Shown piece by piece: positions 42,014 through 50,045 of a DNA stretch of 64,000 nt. The notes beneath the pieces are model-generated. The model saw nothing but the letters and a program-made list of their open reading frames with translations. It did no database searches and was not told the DNA's origin. The stretch is from Bacteroidetes bacterium GWF2_43_63. GTDB taxonomy: Bacteria > Bacteroidota > Bacteroidia > Bacteroidales > DTU049. Each line of letters starts with the position of its first letter. The first letter of the stretch is position 1. The translations under genes and the position numbers were made by a program. The stretch spans positions 1 to 64,000 of the forward strand of contig MEOQ01000005.1 of assembly GCA_001769275.1 (NCBI GenBank), written 5' to 3'.

Positions 42014-43621
42014 ATGAAAACCGTTTTGCTTTTTACGATGCTGTTGTCGGCCATTTCAGTTTTTGCCGATGACGAAAAAGTTCTGACAACCAACATAAGC
42101 AATGTTACTGTGTTTCTGAGCGGTGCTCAGGTCGAGCGCACCGGAACTATTTATCTGAATGCCGGAAATTACGATGTTGTCATTCAGGATTTGCCAATAA
42201 CCATAAACCCGAATACGATTCAGGTATCTGGGAAAGGAAATATCACCGTGCTTTCTGTTGAAAACAGAATCAATTATCTGAAATCGCAGATTAAACCAAA
42301 AAATGTTCTGGTTCTCGAAGACTCGCTTGAATTGCTGCGTGGACAGATCAATTATCAGAATGCGATGCTCACCGTTTATAGCAGCGAAGAAGCCATGATT
42401 CTGGCCAATAAAGAAATTGGCGGAAACGACAATGGTGTCGATATCGCTGCATTGAAGGCCAATGCTGACTTCTATCGTGTTCGTCTGACCGATATTAAAA
42501 TCAAACAACTTGAAATTGGAATCAAGCTTGCAAAACTTAATAGAGAAATTTCGCGCATACAGCTGCAACTCAATGAACTCAATGCAAAACAAAATCAACC
42601 GTCGGGCGAAATTGTTGTGCGTGTTATAGCCAATACGGCCGGAAATGCAACTTTTGTTACCCGCTACAATGTGCAGAATGCAGGTTGGGCGCCCATGTAT
42701 GATATCCGCGCCACCGATTTTGGCAATCCGATCAAGCTCACTTTCAAAGCCGGAATTTACCAGAGCACTGGCGAAAACTGGGAAAAGGTGAAGCTCACAT
42801 TATCAACTGCCAATCCGAATCAGAGCAACGATAAACCGGTCATGAGTCCGTGGTACCTTTACTATAACAATTATGTTGTTAAGGAAGATTTCAGAGGAAG
42901 CAGATCTGCAGTGCCGATGTCAGCTGTTGATAGCAAGGCCGAAGCTGGTGGAGCCTATGATGAGGAGAAAAATTTTGAGAGTGCAGTTGCCTACACAAGC
43001 GTGACAGAATATCCAATCAATTTTGAATATGTTATCGATCTTCCGTATAGTGTTGAAACAAGCGGAAAGGCGCGCATAGTGCAGGTGAAGGAATACGAAC
43101 TGGCAGCGTTGTATCAATACTATTCGGCACCGAAACTCGACAACGATGCATTTCTGCTTGCCCGTGTAACTGGCTGGGAAAAATACAATCTTTTACCTGG
43201 TGAATCCAATGTGTTTTTTCAGGAAACCTATGTAGGCAAGTCTTATGTAAATCCGCTCACAGCGCTCGATACACTCGAGGTTTCGCTCGGTCGCGACAAA
43301 TCAATTTCGATTAAACGTGAAATGGTCAAAGATTACACCAGCGATAAATTTATTGGTACATCGCGAAAAGTCACCAAAGGCTGGGAGATCACAGTACGCA
43401 ACAATAAAAGCAAGGAAATTGATATTGTGATTGATGATCAGTTCCCGATTACTACCAATAAGGAAATTGAAATCGAGAAGATAGAATTCAGCGGAGGCAC
43501 CGTTGACGAAAACACCGGAAAAGTCACATGGAATCTAAAACTGAAGCCGGGTGAAACGAAAAAACTCACCATCAAATACTCCGTGAAATTTCCGAAAGAA
43601 CAAAACATCATCGTTTACTAA
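42014..43621 (+). CDS. Mucoidy inhibitor MuiA family protein (DUF4140/DUF4139)
   Basis: The 535-residue product has a signal peptide (MKTVLLFTMLLSAISVFA), an N-terminal DUF4140 domain (about 25-125; NVTVFLSGAQVERTG, LPITINPNTIQVSGKG), a helical coiled-coil segment (about 130-205) and a C-terminal DUF4139 domain (about 210-535; YNVQNAGWAPMYDIRA, WEKVKLTLSTANPNQ, SVKFPKEQ end). Function is unknown. In enterics the name derives from a mucoidy phenotype. It is much fuller than its relative at 6322-7890, which lacks the coiled coil. A strong terminator follows at 43637-43677. Confidence 0.9.
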   Translation: MKTVLLFTMLLSAISVFADDEKVLTTNISNVTVFLSGAQVERTGTIYLNAGNYDVVIQDLPITINPNTIQVSGKGNITVLSVENRINYLKSQIKPKNVLVLEDSLELLRGQINYQNAMLTVYSSEEAMILANKEIGGNDNGVDIAALKANADFYRVRLTDIKIKQLEIGIKLAKLNREISRIQLQLNELNAKQNQPSGEIVVRVIANTAGNATFVTRYNVQNAGWAPMYDIRATDFGNPIKLTFKAGIYQSTGENWEKVKLTLSTANPNQSNDKPVMSPWYLYYNNYVVKEDFRGSRSAVPMSAVDSKAEAGGAYDEEKNFESAVAYTSVTEYPINFEYVIDLPYSVETSGKARIVQVKEYELAALYQYYSAPKLDNDAFLLARVTGWEKYNLLPGESNVFFQETYVGKSYVNPLTALDTLEVSLGRDKSISIKREMVKDYTSDKFIGTSRKVTKGWEITVRNNKSKEIDIVIDDQFPITTNKEIEIEKIEFSGGTVDENTGKVTWNLKLKPGETKKLTIKYSVKFPKEQNIIVY

Positions 43622-43636
43622 TCTCCGGAAAACCAC

Positions 43637-43677
43637 AACGACAAAGGGCTGCAATTGTTTGCAGCCCTTTGTCGTTT
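43637..43677 (+). terminator. Terminator of the MuiA-type gene
   Basis: A perfect 18-base stem (AACGACAAAGGGCTGCAA / TTGCAGCCCTTTGTCGTT) with a four-base loop, ending in TTTT on the plus strand. Confidence 0.85.
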
Positions 43678-43681
43678 TAGC

Positions 43682-43705
43682 TGTGCAAAGTTTCAACTTT
43701 GCACA
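43682..43705. repeat. Palindrome R3, copy 1
   Basis: TGTGCAAAGTT-TC-AACTTTGCACA, two 11-base arms. The core GCAAAGTTTxAACTTTGC recurs around the tag gene at 61974-62003 and 62601-62620. Confidence 0.7.
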
Positions 43706-43711
43706 TACACC

Positions 43712-44326
43712 CTAAAGCTCGTTTTTCTCCGCTCTGAATTCTTTCATGTATTTGAATCCGCGAACGACAAAAATCACGAAAAACACTTTCATAATTATTC
43801 CCGCTGTCATACCCGATTGAGCCGAATACATAGCTGCCAGAATGAGATCGCCAAACAGAATCAGTGTTATCAGAATCAATGCAATCATGCTGCCTTGCAT
43901 AACAGCATATCCGAGGGCAATATATACAAGGCCGATGGCAACATTGATGTATCCGATGCTTTCAAGTCCGTCGATTTGAATATTTGAAATTGAAAATATC
44001 GATCCGATAATGATGTTCAGAATGCCAAGCACAATCGTCAGGTAGAACACCTGTTTTAGCTGATATTTTGGATCGCCTTGTGTGCCGGGAATGTGTCGGC
44101 CATTTATTTTCGCAGTGAGTGATGCATAAAATCCTCCTTCAAGTTTTATATCAACGTTGCGTCCGTCTGGAAGTTCAACGGCTTTTCCTGCCGAGACTTC
44201 TTCGCGGTTCATTGTTGACAGCAGAACACCGTTGAATGATACGGTCACTGTGCGAAATCCGGCTTTCCAGCTTAATCCAAGCGTTTCTTTATTTTCCCTA
44301 TCCAGAAAGTAATTTTTTGACGGCAT
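43712..44326 (-). CDS. Membrane protein with soluble N-terminal beta domain, unknown function
   Basis: The 204-residue product has a soluble N-terminal half (MPSKNYFLDRENKETLGLSW, then VTVSFNGVLLSTM) that looks like a small beta domain. About four hydrophobic segments follow from about residue 95 to 190 (VFYLTIVLGILNIIIGSIF, GYINVAIGLVYIALGYAVM, IALILITLILFGDLILAAMY, IIMKVFFVIFVVRGF). I do not recognise a named family. The start at 44326 is preferred because the upstream frame overlaps recN-proximal sequence with no conserved features. It is 19 bases after recN, on the same strand, and is probably co-transcribed. Confidence 0.75.
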   Translation of the reverse strand: MPSKNYFLDRENKETLGLSWKAGFRTVTVSFNGVLLSTMNREEVSAGKAVELPDGRNVDIKLEGGFYASLTAKINGRHIPGTQGDPKYQLKQVFYLTIVLGILNIIIGSIFSISNIQIDGLESIGYINVAIGLVYIALGYAVMQGSMIALILITLILFGDLILAAMYSAQSGMTAGIIMKVFFVIFVVRGFKYMKEFRAEKNEL

Positions 44327-44345
44327 ATAAATGTGTTTTGATTTG

Positions 44346-46001
44346 TTAATTGAAAAGCAGTTGCCGCGCCATTTCCAGCGCAGAGTCACTCATTTTTTCA
44401 TCGGAGATCATGCGGGCAATTACTTCTACTCTAGCGTCTGAGTCAAGCTGGCGCAGCACGGTCTGCATTTTTTCGCCGGCATCATTTTTTTCAACATGAA
44501 TGTGATCTTCGCCGCGTGCCGCAATCTGTGGCAGATGCGTAATGGCAATTACCTGATGATTCTCTGAAAGCTTTTTCAAAATGTTGCCCATCTTTGCTGC
44601 AATCAAGCCCGATACACCACTGTCAATCTCGTCAAAGATGATGGTTGGAAGCATATTGCGTTGTGCAGTCATCGATTTGACGGCCAGCATCACGCGCGAC
44701 ATTTCTCCGCCTGAAACCACGTTGCCGAGATCCTGCAATTTTTCTCCTTTATTGGCGGTGAACATGAACCGGATGCTGTTTGTGCCATCGGACTTGTAGG
44801 TGTCAGTATTTTCAAGAGCCGCTTCAAATAAGGCATTGGGCATACCCAGGTTGTTCAGAATTTCAAGTATGGCATCGCGGAACGCTGGTGCAGCCGATCT
44901 TCGCTTTTTATCGAGTTCAGTTGAAATTTGCAGAAGCTGTTTGTCAAGCCCGTCAAGAATTTTTTGCTCAGCTTCCAGTTTTTGCTCAAGGTTGGAATTG
45001 TCTTCGAGCTTTGCGTCGATTTCGTCTTTGATTAAAAGCAATTGTTTTATTTCCGAAACCTTGTGTTTATGCATCAACCGGCTGTATTCATCCAGACGTT
45101 CGTTTACTTTTTCGAGTCTCGCCGGATTGATTTCAGCTTTGCCGCTCATGCGATTCAGTGTGTCGGAAATATCTGAAATCTCGATCAGTGATTGATTGAT
45201 GCGCCCAGCCAATTCACTCAGCTCGGGTAAATATTGCGATGCATTCTGCAAATGTTGCTCAACACGGCGCAATGCGGTTTGTACGTTATCATCGCTCTCT
45301 GATAAAATCTGTAAAGAACCAAAAACACCCTCGCCAATTTTTTCGGCGTTCATCAGCATTTTCTGTTCCTGTTCCAGCGATGCCAGTTCTTCTGCAGAAA
45401 GCGAAGCCTGATCCAACTCTTTAAAAAGAAAACCAAAATAATCAGCGTCTGACAGACGGCGTTCTATCAATTCTGTCAACTCACTTATGCGGTGCTGACA
45501 ATCAATGTATTTTTTGAAATAATCTCCGTATTCGGCCAACAGCGCGCTATTTCCGCAATACGAATCGAGTGTTTGCATCTGAAAACGATTACCGGAAATC
45601 AGTAATGTTTCGTGTTGCGAATGAATATTCATGATCTGATCGCCGAGGTCTTTCAGCACTGTAAGTTGCACGGGTGTGTCATTTACAAATGCTCGAGACT
45701 TCCCTCCCGGGCTTATTTCACGGCGGATGATGAGTTCACCGTCAAAATCAATTTCGTTTTCCGAAAAGAATTTTTTAAACGCATTTGTTTCAAGAACGAA
45801 ATGTCCTTCAATAATGCATTTCTGCTGCTCATTCAGCAATACGCCATGATCGGCCCTATGACCCACAAGCAATCCAATGGCTCCAAGCAGAATGGATTTT
45901 CCGGCGCCGGTTTCTCCGGTAATGACCGTGAACCCCGATGCGAAATCAACATCAAGCTGACGTATCAGTGCGTAGTTCTGTATGTGAATGGATTGAAGCA
46001 T
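44346..46001 (-). CDS. recN: DNA repair protein RecN
   Basis: RecN is an SMC-like ATPase that helps repair double-strand breaks. The 551-residue product has an N-terminal ABC half with Walker A TGETGAGKSILLGAIG near residue 29, a long coiled-coil middle (about 150-370, heptad-rich), and a C-terminal half with the signature VVSGGEMSRVMLA and Walker B IIFDEIDSGVSG. The start MLQSIHIQNYALI at 46001 is the normal one. The -7 box TATTTTTG at 46017-46024 (minus) excludes the ATG at 46019. Confidence 0.96.
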   Translation of the reverse strand: MLQSIHIQNYALIRQLDVDFASGFTVITGETGAGKSILLGAIGLLVGHRADHGVLLNEQQKCIIEGHFVLETNAFKKFFSENEIDFDGELIIRREISPGGKSRAFVNDTPVQLTVLKDLGDQIMNIHSQHETLLISGNRFQMQTLDSYCGNSALLAEYGDYFKKYIDCQHRISELTELIERRLSDADYFGFLFKELDQASLSAEELASLEQEQKMLMNAEKIGEGVFGSLQILSESDDNVQTALRRVEQHLQNASQYLPELSELAGRINQSLIEISDISDTLNRMSGKAEINPARLEKVNERLDEYSRLMHKHKVSEIKQLLLIKDEIDAKLEDNSNLEQKLEAEQKILDGLDKQLLQISTELDKKRRSAAPAFRDAILEILNNLGMPNALFEAALENTDTYKSDGTNSIRFMFTANKGEKLQDLGNVVSGGEMSRVMLAVKSMTAQRNMLPTIIFDEIDSGVSGLIAAKMGNILKKLSENHQVIAITHLPQIAARGEDHIHVEKNDAGEKMQTVLRQLDSDARVEVIARMISDEKMSDSALEMARQLLFN

Positions 46002-46016
46002 TTGAAAGAGTTGAAA

Positions 46017-46024
46017 CAAAAATA
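46017..46024 (-). promoter_or_regulatory. -7 box of recN
   Basis: TATTTTTG on the minus strand, 15 bases before the ATG at 46001. Confidence 0.5.
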
Positions 46025-46044
46025 CAAATATTTCTGTTGTGAAA

Positions 46045-46100
46045 GGTCGAGTTCAAGATCGAGGTAGAGGTTAAGGTAAAGGTTGAGGTTAAGGATACGG
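46045..46100. repeat. Degenerate short tandem repeat (GAGGTTAAGGT units)
   Basis: Imperfect units such as GAGGTAGAGGTTAAGGTAAA and GGTTGAGGTTAAGGA repeat without spacers between recN and a small gene. Confidence 0.6.
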
Positions 46101-46232
46101 TAGAACGAAATGGTTGCTCATGGTTTTATTGAGAGAATACTAAAATAATTTTTCTTTCGTTTTTGACAAATGCACTCATCAGAACTATATTTTCTGGCAG
46201 TGAAATATGAGTAATTGAAAAAATCAATTGCA

Positions 46233-46622
46233 ATGAAAAGAAAATGGATAGTGATAATTTTTTTATTAAATGTGATTATAATATATCTGACTTGTCATTT
46301 CAACCGGGTTTGTCTGGATGGGATTGAAGGTGAGTTGTTAGGTGTTATGCGGGGAGCAGACACAAAATACTCGCCGGAATATTCTCATAAAAAATTCAAT
46401 TCGATTAGGATTGGTATGACAGAGGATGAGGTGGGTGATATTCTAGGTGTGCCTATAATCAAGTGGCTTCCCTATAGGAACAACAAGTATTTCCCTGAAA
46501 AAAATGATTATGTTGGATTTCAATATAGTGAAAGTCCGTCGAGCACCCATTACAGACTTAGGCAGATTTATTTCAGCGAAGGCAGAGTTGCTGAAATAAA
46601 AAGTTATTTCTATGTGGATTGA
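46233..46622 (+). CDS. Small membrane-anchored protein with a BamE-like motif
   Basis: The 129-residue product has one N-terminal hydrophobic segment (WIVIIFLLNVIIIYLTCHF), which may be an uncleaved anchor or a signal ending at Cys. It continues with FNSIRIGMTEDEVGDILGVPI, the IGMTxxEVxxxLGxP pattern of SmpA/BamE-type small beta proteins, and a closing GRVAEIKSYFYVD strand. Its DNA is more AT-rich than the genes around it, and it is the only plus-strand gene between 44 and 49 kb, so it may have been acquired. A TTG six codons upstream (46215) is a less likely start. Function is not known. Confidence 0.65.
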   Translation: MKRKWIVIIFLLNVIIIYLTCHFNRVCLDGIEGELLGVMRGADTKYSPEYSHKKFNSIRIGMTEDEVGDILGVPIIKWLPYRNNKYFPEKNDYVGFQYSESPSSTHYRLRQIYFSEGRVAEIKSYFYVD

Positions 46623-46667
46623 TAAATATGATTCAGGTAATTGTTTTGTTTAAAGCAAACAATCAAA

Positions 46668-47309
46668 TCAGCCCAAATACGCATTACCTGTGCGCTCGTC
46701 ACCAATGGTGGTGGCTGGGCCGTGACCGGGATACACGATGGTGTCGTCGGGCAGGGTGAGCAGCTTTGTATGAATGGATTCCATAAGCACATCGAAGTTG
46801 CCTCCGGTGAGATCGGTGCGGCCGATGCTGCCGTTGAAAAGCACATCGCCGGTGATAACCATCCGTTCAGCAGGAATATACAGGCAGATGGATCCGGGCG
46901 CGTGGCCGGGAGTGAAAAGAATTTTTATTGTGTTTTTGTCAAATGTCAGTTCCTGTCCGTCTTCGAGAAATTGATCAGGGTTCGACATTTCCATGTTGTT
47001 TATGCCGAAAAGCGAAGCAAACACAGGAGCTTCACGCAGCGTAGACAGAGCCTCACTGTGCATCAGCCATGGAATATCGAATTCTTTCTGAACAAATGCG
47101 CAGCCCAGCACATGATCGATATGTGTATGCGTGTTGATTAGCATAACCGGCTTACGCTTTCCGTCAGCGAAAAAATTCTTCAGCTGTGATTTTTCGGAAT
47201 CGTTGGAGCAAGCGGCATCAACAATAATACAATCGCCATTCCCGGCTTCGAGAATGTAGTTGTTTACGCCAAAACCGTTGAAAACAAAAGTGTGTAATTG
47301 TATTGCCAT
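46668..47309 (-). CDS. Metallo-beta-lactamase fold hydrolase
   Basis: The 213-residue product has the metal site THTHIDH (about residues 72-78), then FTPGHAPGSICLY, GDVLFNGSIGRTD and a final PGHGPATT, the pattern of glyoxalase II-like thioesterases. The true substrate is unknown. The ATG at 47309 shares one base with the stop of the ECF sigma gene upstream (TAATG), so translation is coupled. The frame reaches 47345 but that would overlap the sigma gene more deeply without conserved sequence. Confidence 0.9.
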   Translation of the reverse strand: MAIQLHTFVFNGFGVNNYILEAGNGDCIIVDAACSNDSEKSQLKNFFADGKRKPVMLINTHTHIDHVLGCAFVQKEFDIPWLMHSEALSTLREAPVFASLFGINNMEMSNPDQFLEDGQELTFDKNTIKILFTPGHAPGSICLYIPAERMVITGDVLFNGSIGRTDLTGGNFDVLMESIHTKLLTLPDDTIVYPGHGPATTIGDERTGNAYLG

Positions 47310-47914
47310 TAAATTGCTTCCTGATCTTTGGATAATATCTGACACAGAAGGTCACGTGCGCGAAACAGCTGTGCTTTAACGGTGCCTAAAGGAAGATTTA
47401 ATTCTTCCGCAATTTCTTCGTAGCTGTATTCTTTGTAATATCGTAATTCAACAAGCTTGCGGTAATGCGGTTTGAGCTTTTCAACCACTTCGCGCAGGGC
47501 CATGTGTTTTTGTTTTTTGATGATGGCTTCCTCCGGATCTGGATGTTCGCAGGGAATATTTTGAGCCATGCTTCCGTCTTCGTTGTTTACGCCCTGATCG
47601 ATGGACGTCATAACCAGCCGTTTCTTGCGGATAAAGTCAATGCAGTTGTTGGATGCGATTTTGAAAAGCCAGGTACTGAAAGCAAAATCAGGTGTGTATT
47701 GCGGGAGATTACGAAATGCCTTTCCGAATGCTTCAATGGTGAGATCGTCGGCATCGGTTGAGTCATTGGTCATCTTAAGCATCATGAAATAAATGGCCTC
47801 GCGATAATTTTTCATCAGTTCCGTATAGGCCTTCTGGTCACCCGAATTCAACGCGCGTAATACGAGTTCATAGTCCCGTTTTGCTTTTTCGGTAAAATTC
47901 GGACTCACTTCCAT
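47309..47914 (-). CDS. ECF-type RNA polymerase sigma factor
   Basis: The 201-residue product has sigma region 2 (about residues 35-95; DADDLTIEAFGKAFRNLPQY, FSTWLFKIASNNCIDFIRKK) and region 4 (about 140-195; LVELRYYKEYSYEEIAEELN, GTVKAQLFRARDLL), the usual extracytoplasmic-function form. No anti-sigma factor or FecR-like gene adjoins it; instead it overlaps a glycosyltransferase at its 5' end (10 bases) and a metallo-beta-lactamase protein at its 3' end (1 base). Its control is therefore likely not by a classical neighbouring anti-sigma. Confidence 0.93.
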   Translation of the reverse strand: MEVSPNFTEKAKRDYELVLRALNSGDQKAYTELMKNYREAIYFMMLKMTNDSTDADDLTIEAFGKAFRNLPQYTPDFAFSTWLFKIASNNCIDFIRKKRLVMTSIDQGVNNEDGSMAQNIPCEHPDPEEAIIKKQKHMALREVVEKLKPHYRKLVELRYYKEYSYEEIAEELNLPLGTVKAQLFRARDLLCQILSKDQEAI

Positions 47915-49053
47915 GTGCCGGGTTTTCTGATGATGTTCGATAAGTATATTAGCGCATTCAGTGCCGCCATTATTGTTTCAAGAACAGGCGAAATTAATAA
48001 TAATTTTTTTTCTTTCAGTTTTTTTGTTGCTCCTGAAAAAATTATCCATTGAGTTATCCACTTCAAAAGAACAATAGAAGCAACCGCGAGAATCTGATAT
48101 TGAACTGCCAGTAATACTGCCGCAAGAGCGGGAAAGAGTAACAGATTCAGCTGATATAATCCAAGATAAACCTTATGTTTAAAACGATACCGGTTGCCAG
48201 TTGTCAGATGTCTTCTTTTCTGATGCCACCAGGCTGAAAAGCCGTGTTTGGGCTCCGACCATGTATAGGAATCGGAATCAATACAGATGGCGGTGTTGTT
48301 TCGTTTCGCATGCTCTGCAATAAACAGATCATCGTCGCCAGAGCTCAGATCGTAATGATTGGTGAACCCGTTGCTGTTGATGAAAAGCTCTTTTTTATAT
48401 GAAAGATTGCGGCCGACACCCATATATGGGAAATGGGAAAGTGCTGCTGAGAAATATTGCAGTGCAATACGCATGGTGTCGAAGCGGATCAGCAAATTCA
48501 ACAATGTCTTGCTTCGATAATATTTTCCATAGCCGGCCACGATTTCTATTCCGGAATTATGTTGTTCAACCATTTTTCTAATCCAGTATGGACCAGTTGG
48601 ACGGCAGTCAGCATCGGTAAGGAGCAACAGGGAATTATTGGCTTCCTTGATTCCAACAGAAAGCGGGAATTTTTTGCCAGCGCAAACAACGACAGAGTCA
48701 GTCAGGCGAATGGTTCTTAAATTCGGATTGTGAATTTTAAAAGCACAAAGCAGATCCCAGGTGTCATCTTGTGAATGATCATCTACCACAAGTATTTCGA
48801 AATCGGGATAATCCTGATTCAGCAGAAATGGCAGGTTTTCGCGGATATTCAGATACTCGTTTTTTGCAGCAATGACTATGGAAACCGGAGGCAGTTTCTT
48901 ATCATCGGTTACTTTGCGTGATGGCTTGTAAAAAGCAAAACGGCGAAAAAATATCCAATAGTAAATTAAAAAAACCAGCAGGGATAGAACCAGAGCTCCT
49001 CCCACAACGATCATCCACACAGGATGCTGATTAAATTCAAAATCGTAAAGCAT
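47905..49053 (-). CDS. Membrane-bound family 2 glycosyltransferase
   Basis: The 382-residue product starts with a membrane helix (about 13-35), followed by a GT-A domain with VSIVIAAKNEYLNIRENLPF, VVDDHSQDDTW, LTDADCRPTGPYW and SSGDDDLFIAEHAKRN (the acidic catalytic region near 240). Two to three further hydrophobic segments lie at the C-terminus (about 290-370). It probably acts at the inner membrane on a lipid-linked or polysaccharide acceptor. It is the first gene of the overlapping trio with the sigma factor and metallo-beta-lactamase genes. Confidence 0.9.
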   Translation of the reverse strand: MLYDFEFNQHPVWMIVVGGALVLSLLVFLIYYWIFFRRFAFYKPSRKVTDDKKLPPVSIVIAAKNEYLNIRENLPFLLNQDYPDFEILVVDDHSQDDTWDLLCAFKIHNPNLRTIRLTDSVVVCAGKKFPLSVGIKEANNSLLLLTDADCRPTGPYWIRKMVEQHNSGIEIVAGYGKYYRSKTLLNLLIRFDTMRIALQYFSAALSHFPYMGVGRNLSYKKELFINSNGFTNHYDLSSGDDDLFIAEHAKRNNTAICIDSDSYTWSEPKHGFSAWWHQKRRHLTTGNRYRFKHKVYLGLYQLNLLLFPALAAVLLAVQYQILAVASIVLLKWITQWIIFSGATKKLKEKKLLLISPVLETIMAALNALIYLSNIIRKPGTWK

Positions 49054-49132
49054 TGAGGGTTCAAAAGTACAGCAAATTTTTTCCGCACAAAAAAACCGGA
49101 TTGAATAGTTTTAAACAATATGCAAACCGGAT

Positions 49133-49549
49133 TCAATTATATATACGGATGTAAAATCCATCATACAACGTATTGTAGGTCAGGGCTGGTCTTTTTGACG
49201 GACCATTCACAACGCTGCCATCGGTGATGATAAAACGTGACCCGCAAACAGAATCGGAAATAGTCAGCCCGGAGGATTCTACTACAAGCCTTTCACAATC
49301 ACCATTTGGGTGATAGGGGCAGGCCCGCTCTATGGCAACAAATGACTCGTAGGAAGCGCGGTAGACGATAAGTCCCTTGTAGCCGCCTGTCAGATAAATA
49401 TAGCCTCCGATTGCATTCAGGTCGTTGTAGTTTGCATTGTTAATGTCTATATATATATTTACAGGTACATACGGAATTCGGTCTTCGTCTTTTTCACACG
49501 AAGAAAAAATAAATGAAGCAATTAATACTAAAGCGACAAAATATTTCAT
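49133..49549 (-). CDS. Rieske-like lipoprotein with incomplete cluster ligands
   Basis: The 138-residue product has a lipoprotein signal (MKYFVALVLIASFIFSSCEKD, lipobox FSSC) and a Rieske-like fold: ERACPYHPNGDCERLVVE (about 78-95), CGSRFIITDGSVVNGPSKRP (about 105-125). Canonical Rieske sites need CxH and CxxH pairs; here the first is CPYH and the second lacks the His (CGSRF), so a normal [2Fe-2S] cluster is unlikely. The -7 box TATCTTTG at 49578-49585 (minus) rules out the frame's beginning at 49615. Role unknown. Confidence 0.75.
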   Translation of the reverse strand: MKYFVALVLIASFIFSSCEKDEDRIPYVPVNIYIDINNANYNDLNAIGGYIYLTGGYKGLIVYRASYESFVAIERACPYHPNGDCERLVVESSGLTISDSVCGSRFIITDGSVVNGPSKRPALTYNTLYDGFYIRIYN

Positions 49550-49577
49550 GCCCGGATTCCGTTCATTATTTATACAC

Positions 49578-49585
49578 CAAAGATA
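49578..49585 (-). promoter_or_regulatory. -7 box of the Rieske-like lipoprotein gene
   Basis: TATCTTTG on the minus strand, 28 bases before the ATG at 49549. Confidence 0.5.
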
Positions 49586-49684
49586 GTGAAAAACTTTTTC
49601 ATAAATCTTTCCCATAACCGGTCAAATAGAAAAAAAAGTTGTATTTTCGCCCTTTGAAGTTCTTTCATCAGCATCTTTTCACAC

Positions 49685-50002
49685 ATGAGAATTCTGAAAT
49701 ATATTGTGCTAATGTTATTGTTGCTGGCTCCGGCTGCAACAATTCAATCATGTCGCACTTCGAACACCAATAACAGGGAGCGGCAGATTCAGCGCGAGAA
49801 GAAAAAGCGTTCGCGTAATGATACGGTATTGTATCAGAAAGCACTTAAGAACCACATGAAGTCGCAGACCAAGGATACCCGCAAATCTATGCGACAGGCG
49901 CTTCATTCAGCCAAGCGGAATCGTGATCACAAAAAAGAGTTCTTCGTAAAACGCTGGTTCAGAGATTGGTTCGGCTACAAACAGGAACGTAATAAAGGAT
50001 AA
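49685..50002 (+). CDS. Small basic lipoprotein
   Basis: The 105-residue product has a lipoprotein signal (MRILKYIVLMLLLLAPAATIQSC, Cys near residue 23) and a strongly basic mature part (RERQIQREKKKRSRN, then KRWFRDWFGYKQERNKG), rich in Lys and Arg. I do not recognise a family. The charge suggests binding to an acidic partner such as lipopolysaccharide or nucleic acid, which is speculation. A terminator follows within 20 bases, so it is a single-gene unit. Confidence 0.7.
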   Translation: MRILKYIVLMLLLLAPAATIQSCRTSNTNNRERQIQREKKKRSRNDTVLYQKALKNHMKSQTKDTRKSMRQALHSAKRNRDHKKEFFVKRWFRDWFGYKQERNKG

Positions 50003-50008
50003 TAAATA

Positions 50009-50037
50009 AAAGGGCTGCTCGCAGCCCTTTCTTATTT
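50009..50037 (+). terminator. Terminator of the basic lipoprotein gene
   Basis: AAAGGGCTGC (50009-50018) and GCAGCCCTTT (50021-50030) pair, followed by TTATTTTT. The next gene starts only nine bases later. Confidence 0.8.
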
Positions 50038-50045
50038 TTGCAGGC

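Noticed and set aside
47309-47914. Classical sigma/anti-sigma (FecI/FecR) pair
   Set aside because: No FecR-like or other anti-sigma protein is encoded next to it.
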